DNA of 64,000 bases from Chelydra serpentina (Eukaryota > Chordata > Testudines > Chelydridae), in assembly GCA_037349315.1 (NCBI GenBank), contig JBAIAC010000030.1:11119501-11183500 (forward strand), written 5' to 3'. Every line of letters begins with the position of its first letter. Positions within the stretch are counted from its first letter, which is position 1. A program made the position numbers and the translations under genes. Under the pieces are notes generated by a model. That model worked only from the letters and a program-made list of their open reading frames with translations, was not told the DNA's origin and searched no databases. Positions 36,101 to 48,520 of the stretch are shown here, piece by piece.

Positions 36101-37494
36101 TGAGTGGCCCTTTGTAACTGTAGTGTGATTTATGTTGGACTAAGAATATAGGGCTAAAAACTGATCTGAATAGTGGCCCTGTGGTGAAATTCTGACCATC
36201 AGGATTCGATATCTCTATTTATTTTCTTTGCAAACCAGTCATTGATACTTCTGGGGGAAAATTCACAGCTATAAATTACTGTTCAAAGCAAAGTAACAGA
36301 TGTATTGCATACTGTAGCATGGGTGAACCAATCTCTCAATTTCTAGTGTGTGTATGTGTGTGCCCTCTCTTGAAGCTACTTGAATATAGTCTGTGTAAAT
36401 AAGTTACACTTCAGAATGTAATGAGTTGTATTAATTATATTTCTTTGTAAGAGACAGGCATTTATCTTTAACTGGGCAAGTTCAGATTTAGATCTGACTG
36501 CATTTTTTTCACAGTGGGGCCCTCTATTTATATAGTAGAACCAAAAATGTAGAACATTGGAAACGTTTTTGGATCTTGATATATAGAGTCTGATGTATAA
36601 AATCAGCAGCAATGATTAATTTCCCAAACAATTTACATTGTAGGTCTGGAATCCTGAGGGTAAGAATTTTGGGATCACTTTAACAATGGTTCAATTTTTA
36701 GGCCTAATAACTTTGACAGTATTCATCTAGATTACACAGTCATTATGTACTTAATTTGATTACCAGGGTTTTTTTAAACCACCTGAAGGGTTTCTGGACA
36801 ATAAAGTCTCTGTTAAAAATATTAAGCTCTCTCTCGTTTTTCACGTGAGCCATCTTATCAAGATTGTATGGCATTTATATAGGAAATCATCATGAAGACA
36901 AATCTCAAATGGACAAAGCATCCTTGCAGGTCGAGCACCACCTGGCTCGATCTCTGGCTTGGTCCCTAAAATAATCTGGCTGGATGTTCAGTCTCTATTC
37001 AGTCATGTAAAAAATAAATGGACCTTAACTTTTCAGCCTCAAGGATGCAGTGTTTCCTGATGTGAAATACTGATGCTTGCGTCAGCTGATATCTGTAGGA
37101 GGACATCTAAGCCAGTAGACACTAAAGCTATTTTGAATACATCTGACAAATAAATATTGCTTATAGGAACAAAAACCAGAACCCTAGATAAAGCGTTTCC
37201 AACTTCTCATATTAATGAATATTTTTCATTTGTTTTCCAACCTGATGCTACCATCTTTGCTCACAGTTATAATCATGTGTTCAGTTGAGGAGAGCTATTT
37301 TGTGACTTCTTCTGTGCCAATATAATGGCTCATTGAGAGCTATTGCAAGCTGGAGCAATTTGGAGCAGGGCCAGAATTTGGGAGTTGCAAAGTGGACCTC
37401 TCACCCATTCCCAGAGTAAGGAGGGCACAATGGTGAATCTGGCCCCCTGTGTTTCAATTTGGGCATCCAGAATCTGAGGCTAATTTTGAAAATG
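33199..37494. other. Long AT-rich interval with no supported feature
   Basis: Only short frames (90 codons or fewer). No CR1, hAT or Penelope motif is seen. It could be intron if 33077-33198 is a real exon. Confidence 0.35.
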
Positions 37495-37680
37495 TGTGCC
37501 TTAGTCTTTCTATGTGTCAGATTCTCTATCAGTCAAGTGGTGATTTAAACAAACAAACAAAGAAACAAAAACAACTCAGAGGGGGTATTTTGAGGCTTAG
37601 TTTGTTAATGTCTGCAAAGCATTGATGCTTTGATAGATGGCAGTACGGAAGTGCAAAGTATTACTATTTTCAGTGCAAGT
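37495..37680 (+). repeat. CORE-SINE/MIR-like fragment, plus strand
   Basis: GTGTGCCTTAGTCTTTCTAT, TTTTGAGGCTTAGTTTGTTA, ATGTCTGCAAAGCATTGATG and GGAAGTGCAAAGTATTACTA follow the order of the turtle/MIR-type 3' half (cctcagtttcccc...tgaggcttaatt...tgtaaagcgctttgag...agaagtgcaaagtattatta). An (AAAC)n tract sits inside. Confidence 0.55.
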
Positions 37681-38059
37681 TGGCAGCAGGAGATTTGCTT
37701 TCTGGAGAGATCAGCTTGTTTGATTTACAGTCACTGTTTAAAAGTGAAGGCCAGTTGGAAAGATACCATTAACAGCACTCGTTCAGCTTAAAATATTTTT
37801 ATTTCCGCCACAAAATAACCTCCCTGTAGTGTAAATAAAACTTAAAGCAATGAACATTAGGATATTCTACTTCTCATGCTTCCTCACTGAAGAGTGTAGG
37901 GAGCATCATATTAATGTGAAGGCTACCTTACATGAGTGGGGATACAGAAACCTGTTGTCCACCATTTATTTATGGGCTTGTACATCTCTAATCTTTTCTG
38001 TAAAACTTATTTATTTATTTATACACTATGTGCATGCTCAGAAATATACATATGCCTTT

Positions 38060-38740
38060 TTTAATTTAGAAGTGCTAGTTTGGATTGATAGATCCTTGGG
38101 GTTTTGTACTGCTGCCCATCACTATAAATTTGAGTGCTTTCCATATAAAATAGCGATGTCCCAAGTGGACTCCATGAAGTCTCTGACTGTTCTCCCCTTT
38201 AGTGGTATAAAAACTGTGGTTGCAGTAGGCTGATTCATTGTTTTGGATTGCGGTTGTGTACAGGGCAGTGTCGTGATCTTTCCTAGCAAGCTGCTGGTGC
38301 AAAGAGGAGTTTTTAGACACTGATGCTGCCTGATCATTCAAGCTTCTTGATGAGTCAAGCAGGATCCCAAAGCTTTGCATCACTGTGTTGAAGGGGGAGC
38401 TACATGCCTTCGGTGTAAGTGGAGAACCGTACCCCTGCTAGTTCTTCCAAGGATTTCACCCAACCAGCATTTCTTCAGTCTTGCCTGGGTTCAGTTTGAG
38501 CTATCTGCTCTTCATCCAAGAGCTGAGCTCTTGTAGGTATTCTGATATCTTAGTCATGGTGATGGTTGAGTCTGTGTATGAGATAAACAGTTGAGTGTCA
38601 TCAGCATATAGTTGAAACACTGAGCCTATGGCATTTACTATCTCTCCAAGAGGTCTCATGCAGATACAGAAGAGAAAGGGAGACAATATGTATCCCCACA
38701 GAACCCCACCAGTAAGGGCCTTCAAAGAAGAGGAGCACCC
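38060..38740 (-). mobile_element. L2-like LINE, RT motif B to C terminus, minus strand
   Basis: The minus strand reads GGVLWGYILSPFLFCICMRP (motif B, usually GVPQGSxLSPLLFNIYMxP), LYADDTQLFISY (motif C with both catalytic Asp intact), ELSSWMKSR, a stop, and LKLNPGKTEEMLVG. A shifted frame continues FGILLDSSRSLNDQAASVSK and QLARKDHDTALYTT, matching LGVLLDSSLSLExQVxxVxK and LxxxDLATVIHA. The in-frame stop and frameshift show a pseudogene. It resembles the plus-strand copy at 44690-47020. Confidence 0.75.
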
Positions 38741-38814
38741 TTGTCACTCTCTGGGTTCTTCTGGAGAGGAATGATTGGAGCCACTCTAGTCCTGTGTCAT
38801 CAACTTCTTATCAT

Positions 38815-38950
38815 AATAATTTTTATTTGTATTATGGTAGCATCTAAAATAGACCCAGTCATGGAGCAGGACCCCATTGTGGTAGGCAGAATACAAATAC
38901 ATAGAAAAAAAGACAGTCCCTGCCCCAAAGAGCTTATAACTTAAGTATAA
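38815..38950 (-). repeat. SINE/L3-like tail, minus strand
   Basis: AATTTTTATTTGTATTATGG, TAGCATCTAAAATAGACCC, GGACCCCATTGTGGTAGGCA and GACAGTCCCTGCCCCAAAGA are the reversed tail also seen at 32605-32700. Confidence 0.65.
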
Positions 38951-40747
38951 GATAAAAACCAACAGGTGGATAAGAAAGACAGACAAGGGGAGCACAAAGA
39001 TACCATGGGATAACACTAGTTGGAATGACAGGCAATGGTCTCAGCATACCAGCAGTCCAACTATTATCAAACTGCCTTGTCACATAGGCAGTTTAGCAGT
39101 ACCCTGTGTTGAAATCTTCAGAGGAGTCCAGTGGTATGAGCATGGAGATCTTGCTTGAATTCATGACTATGAGGTCATCTTTTCCTGCCACTATGCCTGT
39201 GACTGTGCTGTGCTCTGGTCTGATCCCTGGCTGCAAACCATCTACTATATTGGCTGATATGGAGCTTGATAGATATTACTTTTTTGATATTTTTTCCAGG
39301 AATGAGTGGCTGGAGACAGGACAGTAACTAGAGAGATGGTCTAAGTCAAGTGGTGACCTCTTGAGGATAAAATAGTCTATTGCTTTTTTTGAGGAGTTTG
39401 CAGGTATGTTTTGCAGAAAGAGGCATTGATAATCTCCATGAGTATTGGACATAGTTGTTCTTTGCTTGTTTGAGCCAGCCAGGAGGGGCATGGGTCCATT
39501 CTACAGGATGCAGTTCTAATATTGTTCAGAGCTTCTTGAGCTACAGCAAGTGTGACAGGGCCAAACTCTCTCCTGGGTCTGGATGGGTAATATGATTTGG
39601 TCCCATAATGATGAGGGAGCTATGGAAAGGACTCTAGTACTTAAGATCTTGAAAATATAGAGCATACAACTTGGGGAGTAGGGAGTATTTTAAAGCTTTG
39701 AGTACAATCTTGTATTCAAGAAATAAATGAGCAATTATTATACAAGATTGCATGCATCAAAGATTTTAACATAATCAGCATTATTATTGTATTATTCTGC
39801 TTATATAGCCCTCAGCACCATAATATCTGAGTACCTCATAATCATTAGTATTAAGTGTGGGTGTATAAGAAAGATATGAAAAACATATACATAACTGGAT
39901 TATAAGGGTATAACTATATCATTGGGTTTAGGTAAACAAATAGCATTGTGTGTGTATAATGCTTTGAAAACTAATAAGAGGATCAGGCTCCACCCAGAGG
40001 AATTACAAATTTTATATAAGCTTTAAAACACCAAAGGGATAAAAATAAACAAAGAGAATGGGAAGGGGTATTGCATTTTAGAAAACATTAACAAAAATAA
40101 ACAGTTTAAATCAAGTTTTCAGAAAAGATTAGCGATGTACAAGCCCATAAAGACTTGTGTGTTAGCCTTCAATGACCTACTTAACCCTGGCCACAAACGT
40201 TAATGTATTAAATTAAAATAACTATAAGAAGAGAACTAACAAGATGCTTAGATAACAAGAAGCAGATATAATCTTTCACTTTTGTAACTCCAGCTGGCCA
40301 TTAGCGATTGAGACTTCTTAAAAATAAAGTCCAGCATTATCAAATGTAACGACTACTTCTGTCAGCAGTCTTCTTGACTTCAGTTGAGACTACTCAGTTG
40401 AGGTTTAATATTAAGTACCTGCAGAATAGGACACAAACATATAGTAGGTTGTGGGGTGATTGTATTTTTAAAAATCCCCAGTCATCATGAGTTATATAGG
40501 CATAGCTGAATTTGACAGTTTATATACCTGAAAAAAAATCTTCAACTGTGCCCAGTAAAGTTTGTATTGCCCATTTGTACCATTAAACCTCTACAATACA
40601 GAGGACCAGAGCCTAAACTACTATAAATCAGTGTATCCCCACAGCAACTGAGGATCTTGCCCAAAGTCTTCCCTGAAGCATTTTCTGTGAATTGCCAATG
40701 TTTTCTATAATGCCTTTCATTCAATTAATTGAGCTAACCTTGCTTTT

Positions 40748-40749
<2 letters not shown>
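38951..40749. other. Unassigned sequence
   Basis: 39.06-39.56 kb has non-AT-rich text with short frames (GMSMEILLEFMTMRSSF and others) that may be more of the 38-kb LINE, but no motif is firm. The rest is featureless. Confidence 0.3.

Positions 40750-40750
<1 letters not shown>

Positions 40751-40805
<55 letters not shown>
40751..40805 (+). repeat. (AC)n microsatellite
   Basis: An uninterrupted AC dinucleotide run of 55 bases. It creates a poly-Thr/His frame that is not a gene. Confidence 0.98.
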
Positions 40806-40807
<2 letters not shown>

Positions 40808-40895
40808 CAGATCCTGCAAAGGTTCTGTAGGCCAAACACTCATCAATGTCAAAGGGAGTTATAAGTGGGCAATACCTGCAGGATTGGGCCCAATG
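40806..40895. repeat. Palindromic GATCCTGCA repeat
   Basis: GTCAGATCCTGCAAAGGTTC at the left and CCTGCAGGATTGGGCCC at the right are inverted ends. CATCAATGTCAAAGGGAGTT is central. It directly abuts the (AC)n tract. Confidence 0.6.
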
Positions 40896-41017
40896 TGAAT
40901 ATAGTATCAATTACAGATACACACACCCATATATTCAATACTTGAATTTTGATTGAGTTTTTACATTTGTGCTGCTTAAAGGAGCAGATTACAAATAAAT
41001 ATAGCCAAAAAAATGTA

Positions 41018-42940
41018 AGTACATCAAAAGCAAGAAGCCTGCTAAACAACCAGTGGGGCCACTTGATGATTGAGATGCTAAAGGAGCACTGAAGGACGAT
41101 AAGGCCATTGCAGAGAAACTAAATGAATTATTTGCATTGGTCTTCACAGTTGAGGATGTGAGGGAAATTCCCAAACCTGAGCCATTCTTTTTAGGTGACA
41201 AATCTGAGGAACTGTCCCAGATTGAGGTATCATTAGGGGATGTTTTGGAACAAATTGATAAACTAAACAGTAATAAATCACCAGGACCAGATGGTATTCA
41301 CCCAAGAGTTTAGAAGGAACTCACATGTGAAATTACAGAACTATTAACTGTAGTCTGTAACCTATCATTTAAATCAGTTTCTGTACCAAATGACTGGAGG
41401 ATAGCTAAAGTGATGCCAATTATTTAAAAGGGCTCTAGAGGTGATCCTGGCAATTACAGGCTGGTAAACCTGACTTCAGTACTGGACAAATTGGTTGAAA
41501 CTATAGTAAAGAACAAAATTGTCGGACACGTATATGAACATAATTTGTTGGGGAAGAGTCAACATGGTTTTTATAAAGGGAAATCATGCCTCACCAATCT
41601 ATTAGAATTATTTGAGCGGGTCAACAAGCATGTGGACAAGGGGGATCCAGTGGATATAGTGTACTTAGATTTTCAGAAAGCCTTTGACAAGGTCCCCTCA
41701 AAGGCTCTTAAGTAAAGTAAGCTGTCATGGGATAAAAGGGAAGGTTCTCTCATGGATTGATAACTGGTTAAAAGATAGGAAACAAAGGGTAGCAATAATT
41801 GGTCAGTTTTCAGAATGGAGAGAGGTAAATAGTGGTGTCCCCCGGGGGTCTGTACTGGGCCCAGTCCTATTCAACATATTCATAAATGATCTGGAAAAAG
41901 CGATAAACAGTGAAGTGGCAAAATTTGCAGATGATACAAAACTACTCAAGATAGTTAAGTCCCAGGTAGACTGCAAAGAACTACAAAAGGATCTCACAAA
42001 ACTGGGTGACTGGGCAACAAAATGGTAGATGGAATTCAATGTTGTTAAATGCAAAGTAGTGCACATTGTAAAACATAATCCCAAATATACATATAAAATG
42101 ATGGAGTCTAAATTAGCTGTTACCACTCAAGAAAGAGATCTTGGTATCATTGTGGATAGTTCTCTGAAAACATCCACTCAATGTGCAGTGACAGTCAAAA
42201 AAGCAAACAGAATGTTAGGAATCATTAAAAAAGGGATAGATAATAAGTCAGAAAATATCATATTGCCTCTATATAAATCCATGGTACGCCCACATCTTGA
42301 ATACTGCGTGAAGATGTGGTCACCCCATCTCAAAAAAGATATATTGGAATTGGAAAAGGTTCAGAAAAGAGCAACAAAAATTATTAGGGGTATGGAATGG
42401 CTTCCGTATGAGGAGAGATTAATAAGACTGGGACTTTTCAGCTTGGAAAAGAGACGACTAAGGGGGGATATGATTGAGGTCTATAAAATCATGATTGGTG
42501 TTGAAAAATTAAATAAGGAAGTGTTATTTTCTCCTTCTTATAACACAAGAAGTAGGGGTCACCAAATTAAATTAATAGGCAGCAGGTTTAAAACAAAAGG
42601 AAGTATTTCTTCAAACAACGCACAGTCAACCTGTGGAACTCTTTGCCAGAGGATGTTGTGAAAGTCAAGACACTAAAAGGGTTAAAAAAAGGAACTAGAT
42701 ACATTCATGGAGGATAGGTCCATCAATGGCTATTAGCCAGGATGGGCAGGCATGGTGTCCCTAGCGTCTGTTTGCCAGAAGCTGGGAATGGGCGACAGGG
42801 GATGGATCACTTGATGATTACGTGTTCTGTTCATTCCCTCTGGGGCACCTGGCATTGGCCACTGTCGGAAGGCAGGATACTGGGCTAGATGAACCTTTGG
42901 TCTGACCCAAGTATGGCCATTCTTATGTTCTTATGTTAAT
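41018..42940 (+). mobile_element. CR1 LINE, 5'-truncated, longest copy in the window
   Basis: About 1.92 kb. The upstream part reads KLNELFALVFTVEDVREIPK and NKSPGPDGIHPRV, then an in-frame stop. RT motif A is VYLDFQKAFDKVPSK (catalytic Asp codon at 41668). Motif B is [20 protein letters not shown] at 41833-41892. Motif C is KFADDTKLLK (FADD at 41924-41935), all with key residues kept. The thumb and C-terminal region gives LGIIVDSSLKT, YKSMVRPHLEYCVKMWSPHL and LGLFSLEKRRLRGDMIEVYK. Defects include a frameshift at about 41704, stops at the PRV and PII positions, and TAG at 42026. It ends in the 3' repeat TTCTTATGTTCTTATGTT, typical of CR1. A different subfamily from 50855-52215, judged by the 3' end. 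Confidence 0.93.
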
Positions 42941-44689
42941 ATTAATATTAAGATAATCTTACTAGTATACATTTTGTGAATGCTCTTAAGGGAGGTGTAG
43001 TTATTCCTTTTTTGCTGTAGAGATTTCCATACAGATGCACTGATCTGTAGAATCTGAGTCATAGACTGGGAAAAAAACTTTGAAAAACTGTATATTAAAG
43101 AATGCCCTACTGAGGAACATATCATGTTGTTTCCTATTTGTCTCCTTTGTGTTATATTTAAAGCTGTAAAGTTGCTCTCTCCGTACATATGTATCTGACA
43201 TTTTGTCAGATGCTTGCATAGCTCGAGTATTTTACACAGAACTATTTCAATTTCTATTAATAAAAAACAGCTCACATTTTTTCAGTCATTATTGACATAT
43301 GTAAAGCAAACTGAAAGCTATAATCATCATAAACTGAAACATCTATCTCTTCCAGCCAGCCATTACCTTGCTATTTTTTTCTTTAGATAAACACTCTAAA
43401 ACAAGTTTACTGAGGCTTACATTGATATCCCTCAACGGTATATGCAAGTCTACTTTTATTCCAGTAGACAGAGAATGAGCCTACAGTGCACAGTGCGTGC
43501 AAACCCCTTTGAAACCTAAGATTATTTGTTCTCTGACTGTTCAAAAGGTAATTAAGGAGCATTGCATGTTTCTCAATTAATGATTCCTCATTCAACTGGG
43601 AATCTTTGATGCTAATTTGTTTTAATCAGGACAGAGACTGCTAAAAAAAACCTCTAAACAATTCAGTGAAGAGTAACTAGGAATTTTTAATCAAGTGGAG
43701 AAGATCTAAATGCTATGAGGGACGCATCCATCATAAGTTTTCACTTCCTGTTCATTTAACTTTGTTCTTTCAGATCTCATAAAACACTGTGTTAGTCATC
43801 GAAAGAAAGTTTATTAAGATGAAGAACGCGCTGCATTTTTCGCCTCTAACTGAAGGGAAAGATTGTGCAAGAAGTGGGTGGTTGCAACAGAGCTGTGCTA
43901 TTGAAACAATAGTTACTATCCATGTTTGGTTATTTATGCACTAAAATGATAGAGTTCATGTTTTATAGATCTACAGAGCAATACTCATCAATTTCTGTAA
44001 TGTTAACATCTTGGAGAGTAATTGAGGAAAGTGTTTCTTATAGTTATTTTTTTAATTTACATGTTACTTCATAAATGTTTCAGTGCTCTGTGGTATACAC
44101 ATCTAGAACAGAGAGACTATATGGTCTTTCTGCATGTCTGATTGATGTTTCGTATACCAATGGAGATTCCATGTGAAATCTGTTTCTAAGTGTGAGATAT
44201 GCATATATTTGACAAAATAATATTTCATATCTAAGTACATCTATCCATAGTATTGAAGCAAAGGCACTGAATAATTCTACCCTTCCCTACTTATCAACCC
44301 TTGAGTTATATCACATTGCATCTGCCTGTTCCACTCTGCAAATGGAGCCTGCTTCAACCGTGCAATATCTGTGTGAATGGGATGGGAGGGGGCATGGCCA
44401 GAGCACATTGCTCCAATCAATCCCCAGCTAGCAGATAGTTCCTTGAGGACTATTGCCAGCTGAGCTAAAGCTCAAACCTTCTCACAACTGGCCAGACACT
44501 CAATAAGCCACAAACAGCTCCCTCACAACCCTCTTCTGAAAAAAAGCCGCTAAAGTACAACACCCCCACACACATGACAAGGAGTGGAAGACCTGGTGAT
44601 CATTACCATTCTACATGTCATTGATCATTGACACGCTGTCCCCCAAATGGCCCCTTCTTCCCCCTCACCCACATAGATCTCCTTGGTTT
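42941..44689. other. Unassigned AT-rich sequence
   Basis: Short frames only. No repeat end or gene recognised. Confidence 0.35.
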
Positions 44690-47020
44690 TCTGGCACCCT
44701 GCGCCATGTGGAGAGAGTGGGGTAGCAACTCGAGTGTAGATGGTGGAAAATCAGGGCTGATTCAGACAGGATGAAACATAATTTATTCCTCAAAGCTTAT
44801 GCCGAGGCTGTATTATAGGCACAGAGAACCATCCTATCAGCCTCCACTGAGGCTGCCACATCCCTCCCCAAGGAGCTAGCCAAGGTGGTCAATTGCTTCA
44901 TCAATCCTGAATGCCCACAACCTGCACCAAAGCCGAGCACCCAATGCGGCAAAGCACTATAAGAACCTACTTCGTTGAAAAGATCACGCACAATCAGGAA
45001 GCCTTCTCAAACAGCACAGATCCACTCTGCCTTCACCCACCTGCAGTTCTAGAGTTCAGTATATTTATTCATCAAGGAGTCCAAAACCAAGACATGTGAA
45101 TCTGACCCATGACTTTCCTGGCTTTTGAAACAGTGTCATGGGCAACTGGTTTTACTCCTGACCAAAATAACCAACAGCTTATCCAGAAAAGAAATCTTTC
45201 CTTCCTCCTTCAAACATGCAGTAGTCCAACCAACACTGAAGAAACCCATCCTGGATACATCACTCCTAACCAGTTATCACCCCAATGTCAAATTTCCCAT
45301 ATCAAAGTTAGCAAAAGGCTCTCTGAGGCTAACTTTCTGGACCCAGCACAATCTGGATTCAGGCCAGGACACAAAACTGAAATTGCTTTAGCGGTTCTCA
45401 TGGATGATCTACTCCTGTCAATGGATAGAGGACAGACATCCATTCTGATCCCTCTGCAGCATTTGACATTGTTAACCATGAGAATACTGCTGTCTTGAGA
45501 GAGAAGTGGCAGGAGTCCAGAATAATGCACTAAACTGGTTTGAATCTTTCCTGGCAGGATGCACCCAAAGAGTAGTGATAAGAAGCTGCACCTCCACCTA
45601 TAGACCCTCACTTGTGGGGTTCCACGAGGATCAGTTCTCTCCTTAGACCTTTTCAACATCTACATGCAAGCACTAGGTGAACTAGTCAGATGACATGGTC
45701 TTAAGTGCCAGCAATATGCAGATGAGACACCTCTCTACCTATCTTTCTCCACATATGACCATATCACTACCACCCACATGACCAAGGGCTTGGATGAGAT
45801 CAGTACATGGATGAAGAACAGCTGTCTGAAGCTGAACCTGAGCAAGTCAGACCTGATGCTGGTGGGAAGAGGAAAATATGTTGAGGCATTTGTCACCACA
45901 GTGAAGTCTCCTTTGGTTGAAGGGTCACATTCACAATTTGTCAATTCAGTCCACAGTCTAGGAGTAGTCTCAGATTCCTTGGTGATGCTGAGCTCCCACA
46001 TTGCAATGGCTGTGAATAATGCTCATGAGCAGATTCTGTGCTACCCTGGTGGACAAAGACCTGGCCTTGGCTATTCACCTCTCAGCTGGTCTACAGCCAT
46101 GTGATATACCTGGGCATGAAACCCTCAGCACTTAGGAAACTCCAACTAATACAAAATATGGCAGCATGTCTCCTCAGGAACATGGGCTACTATGAGCCCA
46201 TCACACCTGTCCTCTGCTCCCTATTCTAGCTTCCCATGGAATTTTGAATTAAGTCGAAGGTCTCAGTCCTTATCTTCAAAACACTCCATGGCCTCAGCCC
46301 AGCAGGGCCGGTGCAAGGAAGTTTCGCGCCCTAGGCAAAACTTCCCTGCACCAGCACTGCGTGCCCTCCCCCACTGCGGCAGCCAGCTCCCCATCCCCCG
46401 CGGCGGCTCCTCAGCTCCCCGCCCACGGGTTGCGGCAGCTAACCCCCCCACACACACACACAGGCTGTGGCGGCTAACTGCCCCCCGCCCATGACAGCCA
46501 GCTCTCCATCCCCCCGAGGCAGCCCCCCGCTCGCGGGCCACGGCAGCTCCTCAACCCCCTGCCCGCGGGCCGCGGTGGCTCCCCCCCCCAGCTAACCTGC
46601 AGGCCAGGGAAGCCTCCCGTCCCCCCTCCCGCCCCACGGCAGCTAACCCGCGGGCCAGGGCAGCCTCCCACGCCCGTGGCATCAGCTCACCTCTGCTGGC
46701 ACTACACCGCCTAGGGTCGCCTAATGGAAGTGCCGGCCCTGGAGCCCAGGATACCTAAAAGACCATCTAAAGCTCTGGGACTTGGACAACAGTTGACAAC
46801 TTTGCTTCTCTGGCACAATGGAACTCTGAACGATAAGAATAAAACTCATTGGTGTGAGAGACAGAACCCTACCAAAACAAATCACTCCAGTGCACATGCT
46901 CCTCCCTTTAGGGAGAGGATGAGAGAACAAACCCCTTACAGGTGTGCAGTCCTGTTGCTTAAAGCACCACTGCAAGGTGCTCAGATACTACAATGATGAG
47001 TGCAGTATAAACAACTATAT
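44690..47020 (+). mobile_element. L2-like LINE interrupted by a hAT-type element
   Basis: Pieces in order: AYAEAVL...TILSASTEAATSLPKELA; LLTKITNSLSRKEIFPSSFK, HAVVQPTLKKPILDTSLLTS; DPAQSGFRPGHKTEIALAVL; motif A PSAAFDIVNHE (Asp codon at 45465); motif B GVPRGSVLSLDLFNIY (45616); motif C QYADETPLY (45712), where the second catalytic Asp is Glu; WMKNSCLKLNLSKSDLMLVG; LRKLQLIQNMAACLLRNMG; IFKTLHGLSP. The frame then breaks at the insertion 46303-46741 and resumes as GYLKDHLKALGLG. The 3' end has GGTGCTCAGATACTACAATG and GTGCAGTATAAA, an L2/L3-style tail. Several frameshifts and stops are present. Confidence 0.85.
46295..46749. mobile_element. Non-autonomous hAT-type element inside the L2-like LINE
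   Basis: The 439-bp unit 46303-46741 has termini CAGGGCCGGTGCAAGGA and, reversed, CAGGGCCGGCACTTCCA. Octamers CAGCCCAG (46295-46302) and GAGCCCAG (46742-46749) agree at 7 of 8 positions. The interior is GC-rich with CCCGCGGGCCGCGG-type modules, and CGCCCTAGGCAAAACTTC near the left end echoes the element at 9083-9545. It separates LINE codons for HGLSP from GYLKD. Confidence 0.9.
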
Positions 47021-48160
47021 AGAATAGAATCCTCTGCTTCACTGAACAGAGAATCTAGGCCGTTATGTTCATTCTGTAATAGTGGAGTATAAATCAGCTA
47101 GATAGTACTGCCAGTAAATTTCCGGTTGTATCGCTTAAGGAAAAGCTTGATAGAGTATAACAGCAAGTGATCACTTTTCTATAGGATATTTAAAACAGCC
47201 TATAGAGTTCTAAAACAGGTATCTAATTCTCTACTAAATTCTATTGGGTTTTAAATTAATTTCTATACTAGCCCATTGGTATAATCCCTGTTCATTTCGA
47301 TAAGACTTTTCCATAAGGGGATGGCTGCTTTGACTCTAAACCTGTCTATACGCTGTGAAACATGGTTCAGATGTTTGAACTTACGTTAATTAAAAGATCA
47401 ACGTTTTTCCTTCTTCAGTCTTTAGGATAGCTCTGCCATGTGCAAAAAATGAGCTCTAATTATGCCCAGCTCAAGGCAATCCAGGAATCTAAAATACCCT
47501 GCCAACCAGTTTGTTCTCAATCTGCCTTGTTAGTTCACAGATTTGTGCCTGTGTCTATGCTACAGTCTCAAACCTGATCATGTCACATCATTGAGACAGG
47601 AAACGTCCTTTGATCTTATCTGAAATGATGCTTGCAATTTCAAGTTCTAGCTTGATGCGATCACATTGTCAGGCCTCCACATAACTGTGATCTTTCCTGC
47701 TTTGCAATTGTATCTGTTTTGAACACTCTTTACACTGTTCAGGCTAAAACATATGATAATACACTGTGTCAGATGCAGGACTAATGAAAGGATTGAGTTC
47801 ATGTTTCCAGTTTTAGAAAAATCATGTCATGTGACTTCACTCACTCTCTCTTTTCTTACCTGTTCTGTTTCATCTCTTTAACTCTTCTTACACTTATGAA
47901 TGCTAGTGCCAGAAAATTATTCATAAGGTAACAAGACCTCTCAGCCTCTTGATAAAATCAGATGAGACTTATTACCTTTAAACTTGGACTAATTCTACTA
48001 AGTACAGAACTGTAAAGTGATTTACTTACTAGAATTGTGAAATAATATAACATGCCTTGAGTTAAAATATTCAATATAGTAAAAGTTTGTTCTTTCAGCT
48101 ACATATAAATATCTATATTGTGATATTGATTATAGGAGAGTTCATAGTATTTAGAGCCAG
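47021..48160. other. Unassigned AT-rich sequence
   Basis: Short frames only. Confidence 0.35.
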
Positions 48161-48520
48161 GAAACTCTGGAGAAGCTCCATTTTAAAATATTATGTGTGA
48201 TATTAATGTTTTTTTTCAGACATTCAACGCACAGGAAGTAAAGGGTTAAATTTTGCTCTCTGCTATGCTGATCCAACTTCATTTAAGTAAACAGGATTGT
48301 CCCAGTGTAACTGAAAGGGTCCCTATAGACCCTCACTTGTGGGAGAAACTCTGGAGAAGCTCCATTTTAAAATATTATGTGTGATATTAATGGGTTTTTT
48401 CAGACATTCAACGCACAGGAAGTAAAGGGTTAAATTTTGCTCTCTGCTATGCTGATCCAACTTCATTTAAGTAAACAGGATTGTCCCAGTGTAACTGAAA
48501 GGGTCCCTATAGACCCTCAC
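48161..48520 (+). repeat. Recent tandem duplication, 176-bp units, period 184
   Basis: Unit 1 is 48161-48336 and unit 2 is 48345-48520. They differ at only two adjacent bases in the T run (ATGTTTTTTTTCAG versus ATGGGTTTTTTCAG, near 48208-48212 and 48392-48396). The 8-base spacer TTGTGGGA is absent after unit 2. The 22 bases at 48322-48343, spanning the unit end and spacer, are identical to 45597-45618 in the L2-like LINE. Each unit includes TGCTGATCCAACTTCATTTA. No coding capacity is apparent. Confidence 0.95.

Noticed and set aside
40692..40898. Frame encoding a Thr/His repeat
   Set aside because: Translation of an (AC)n microsatellite.
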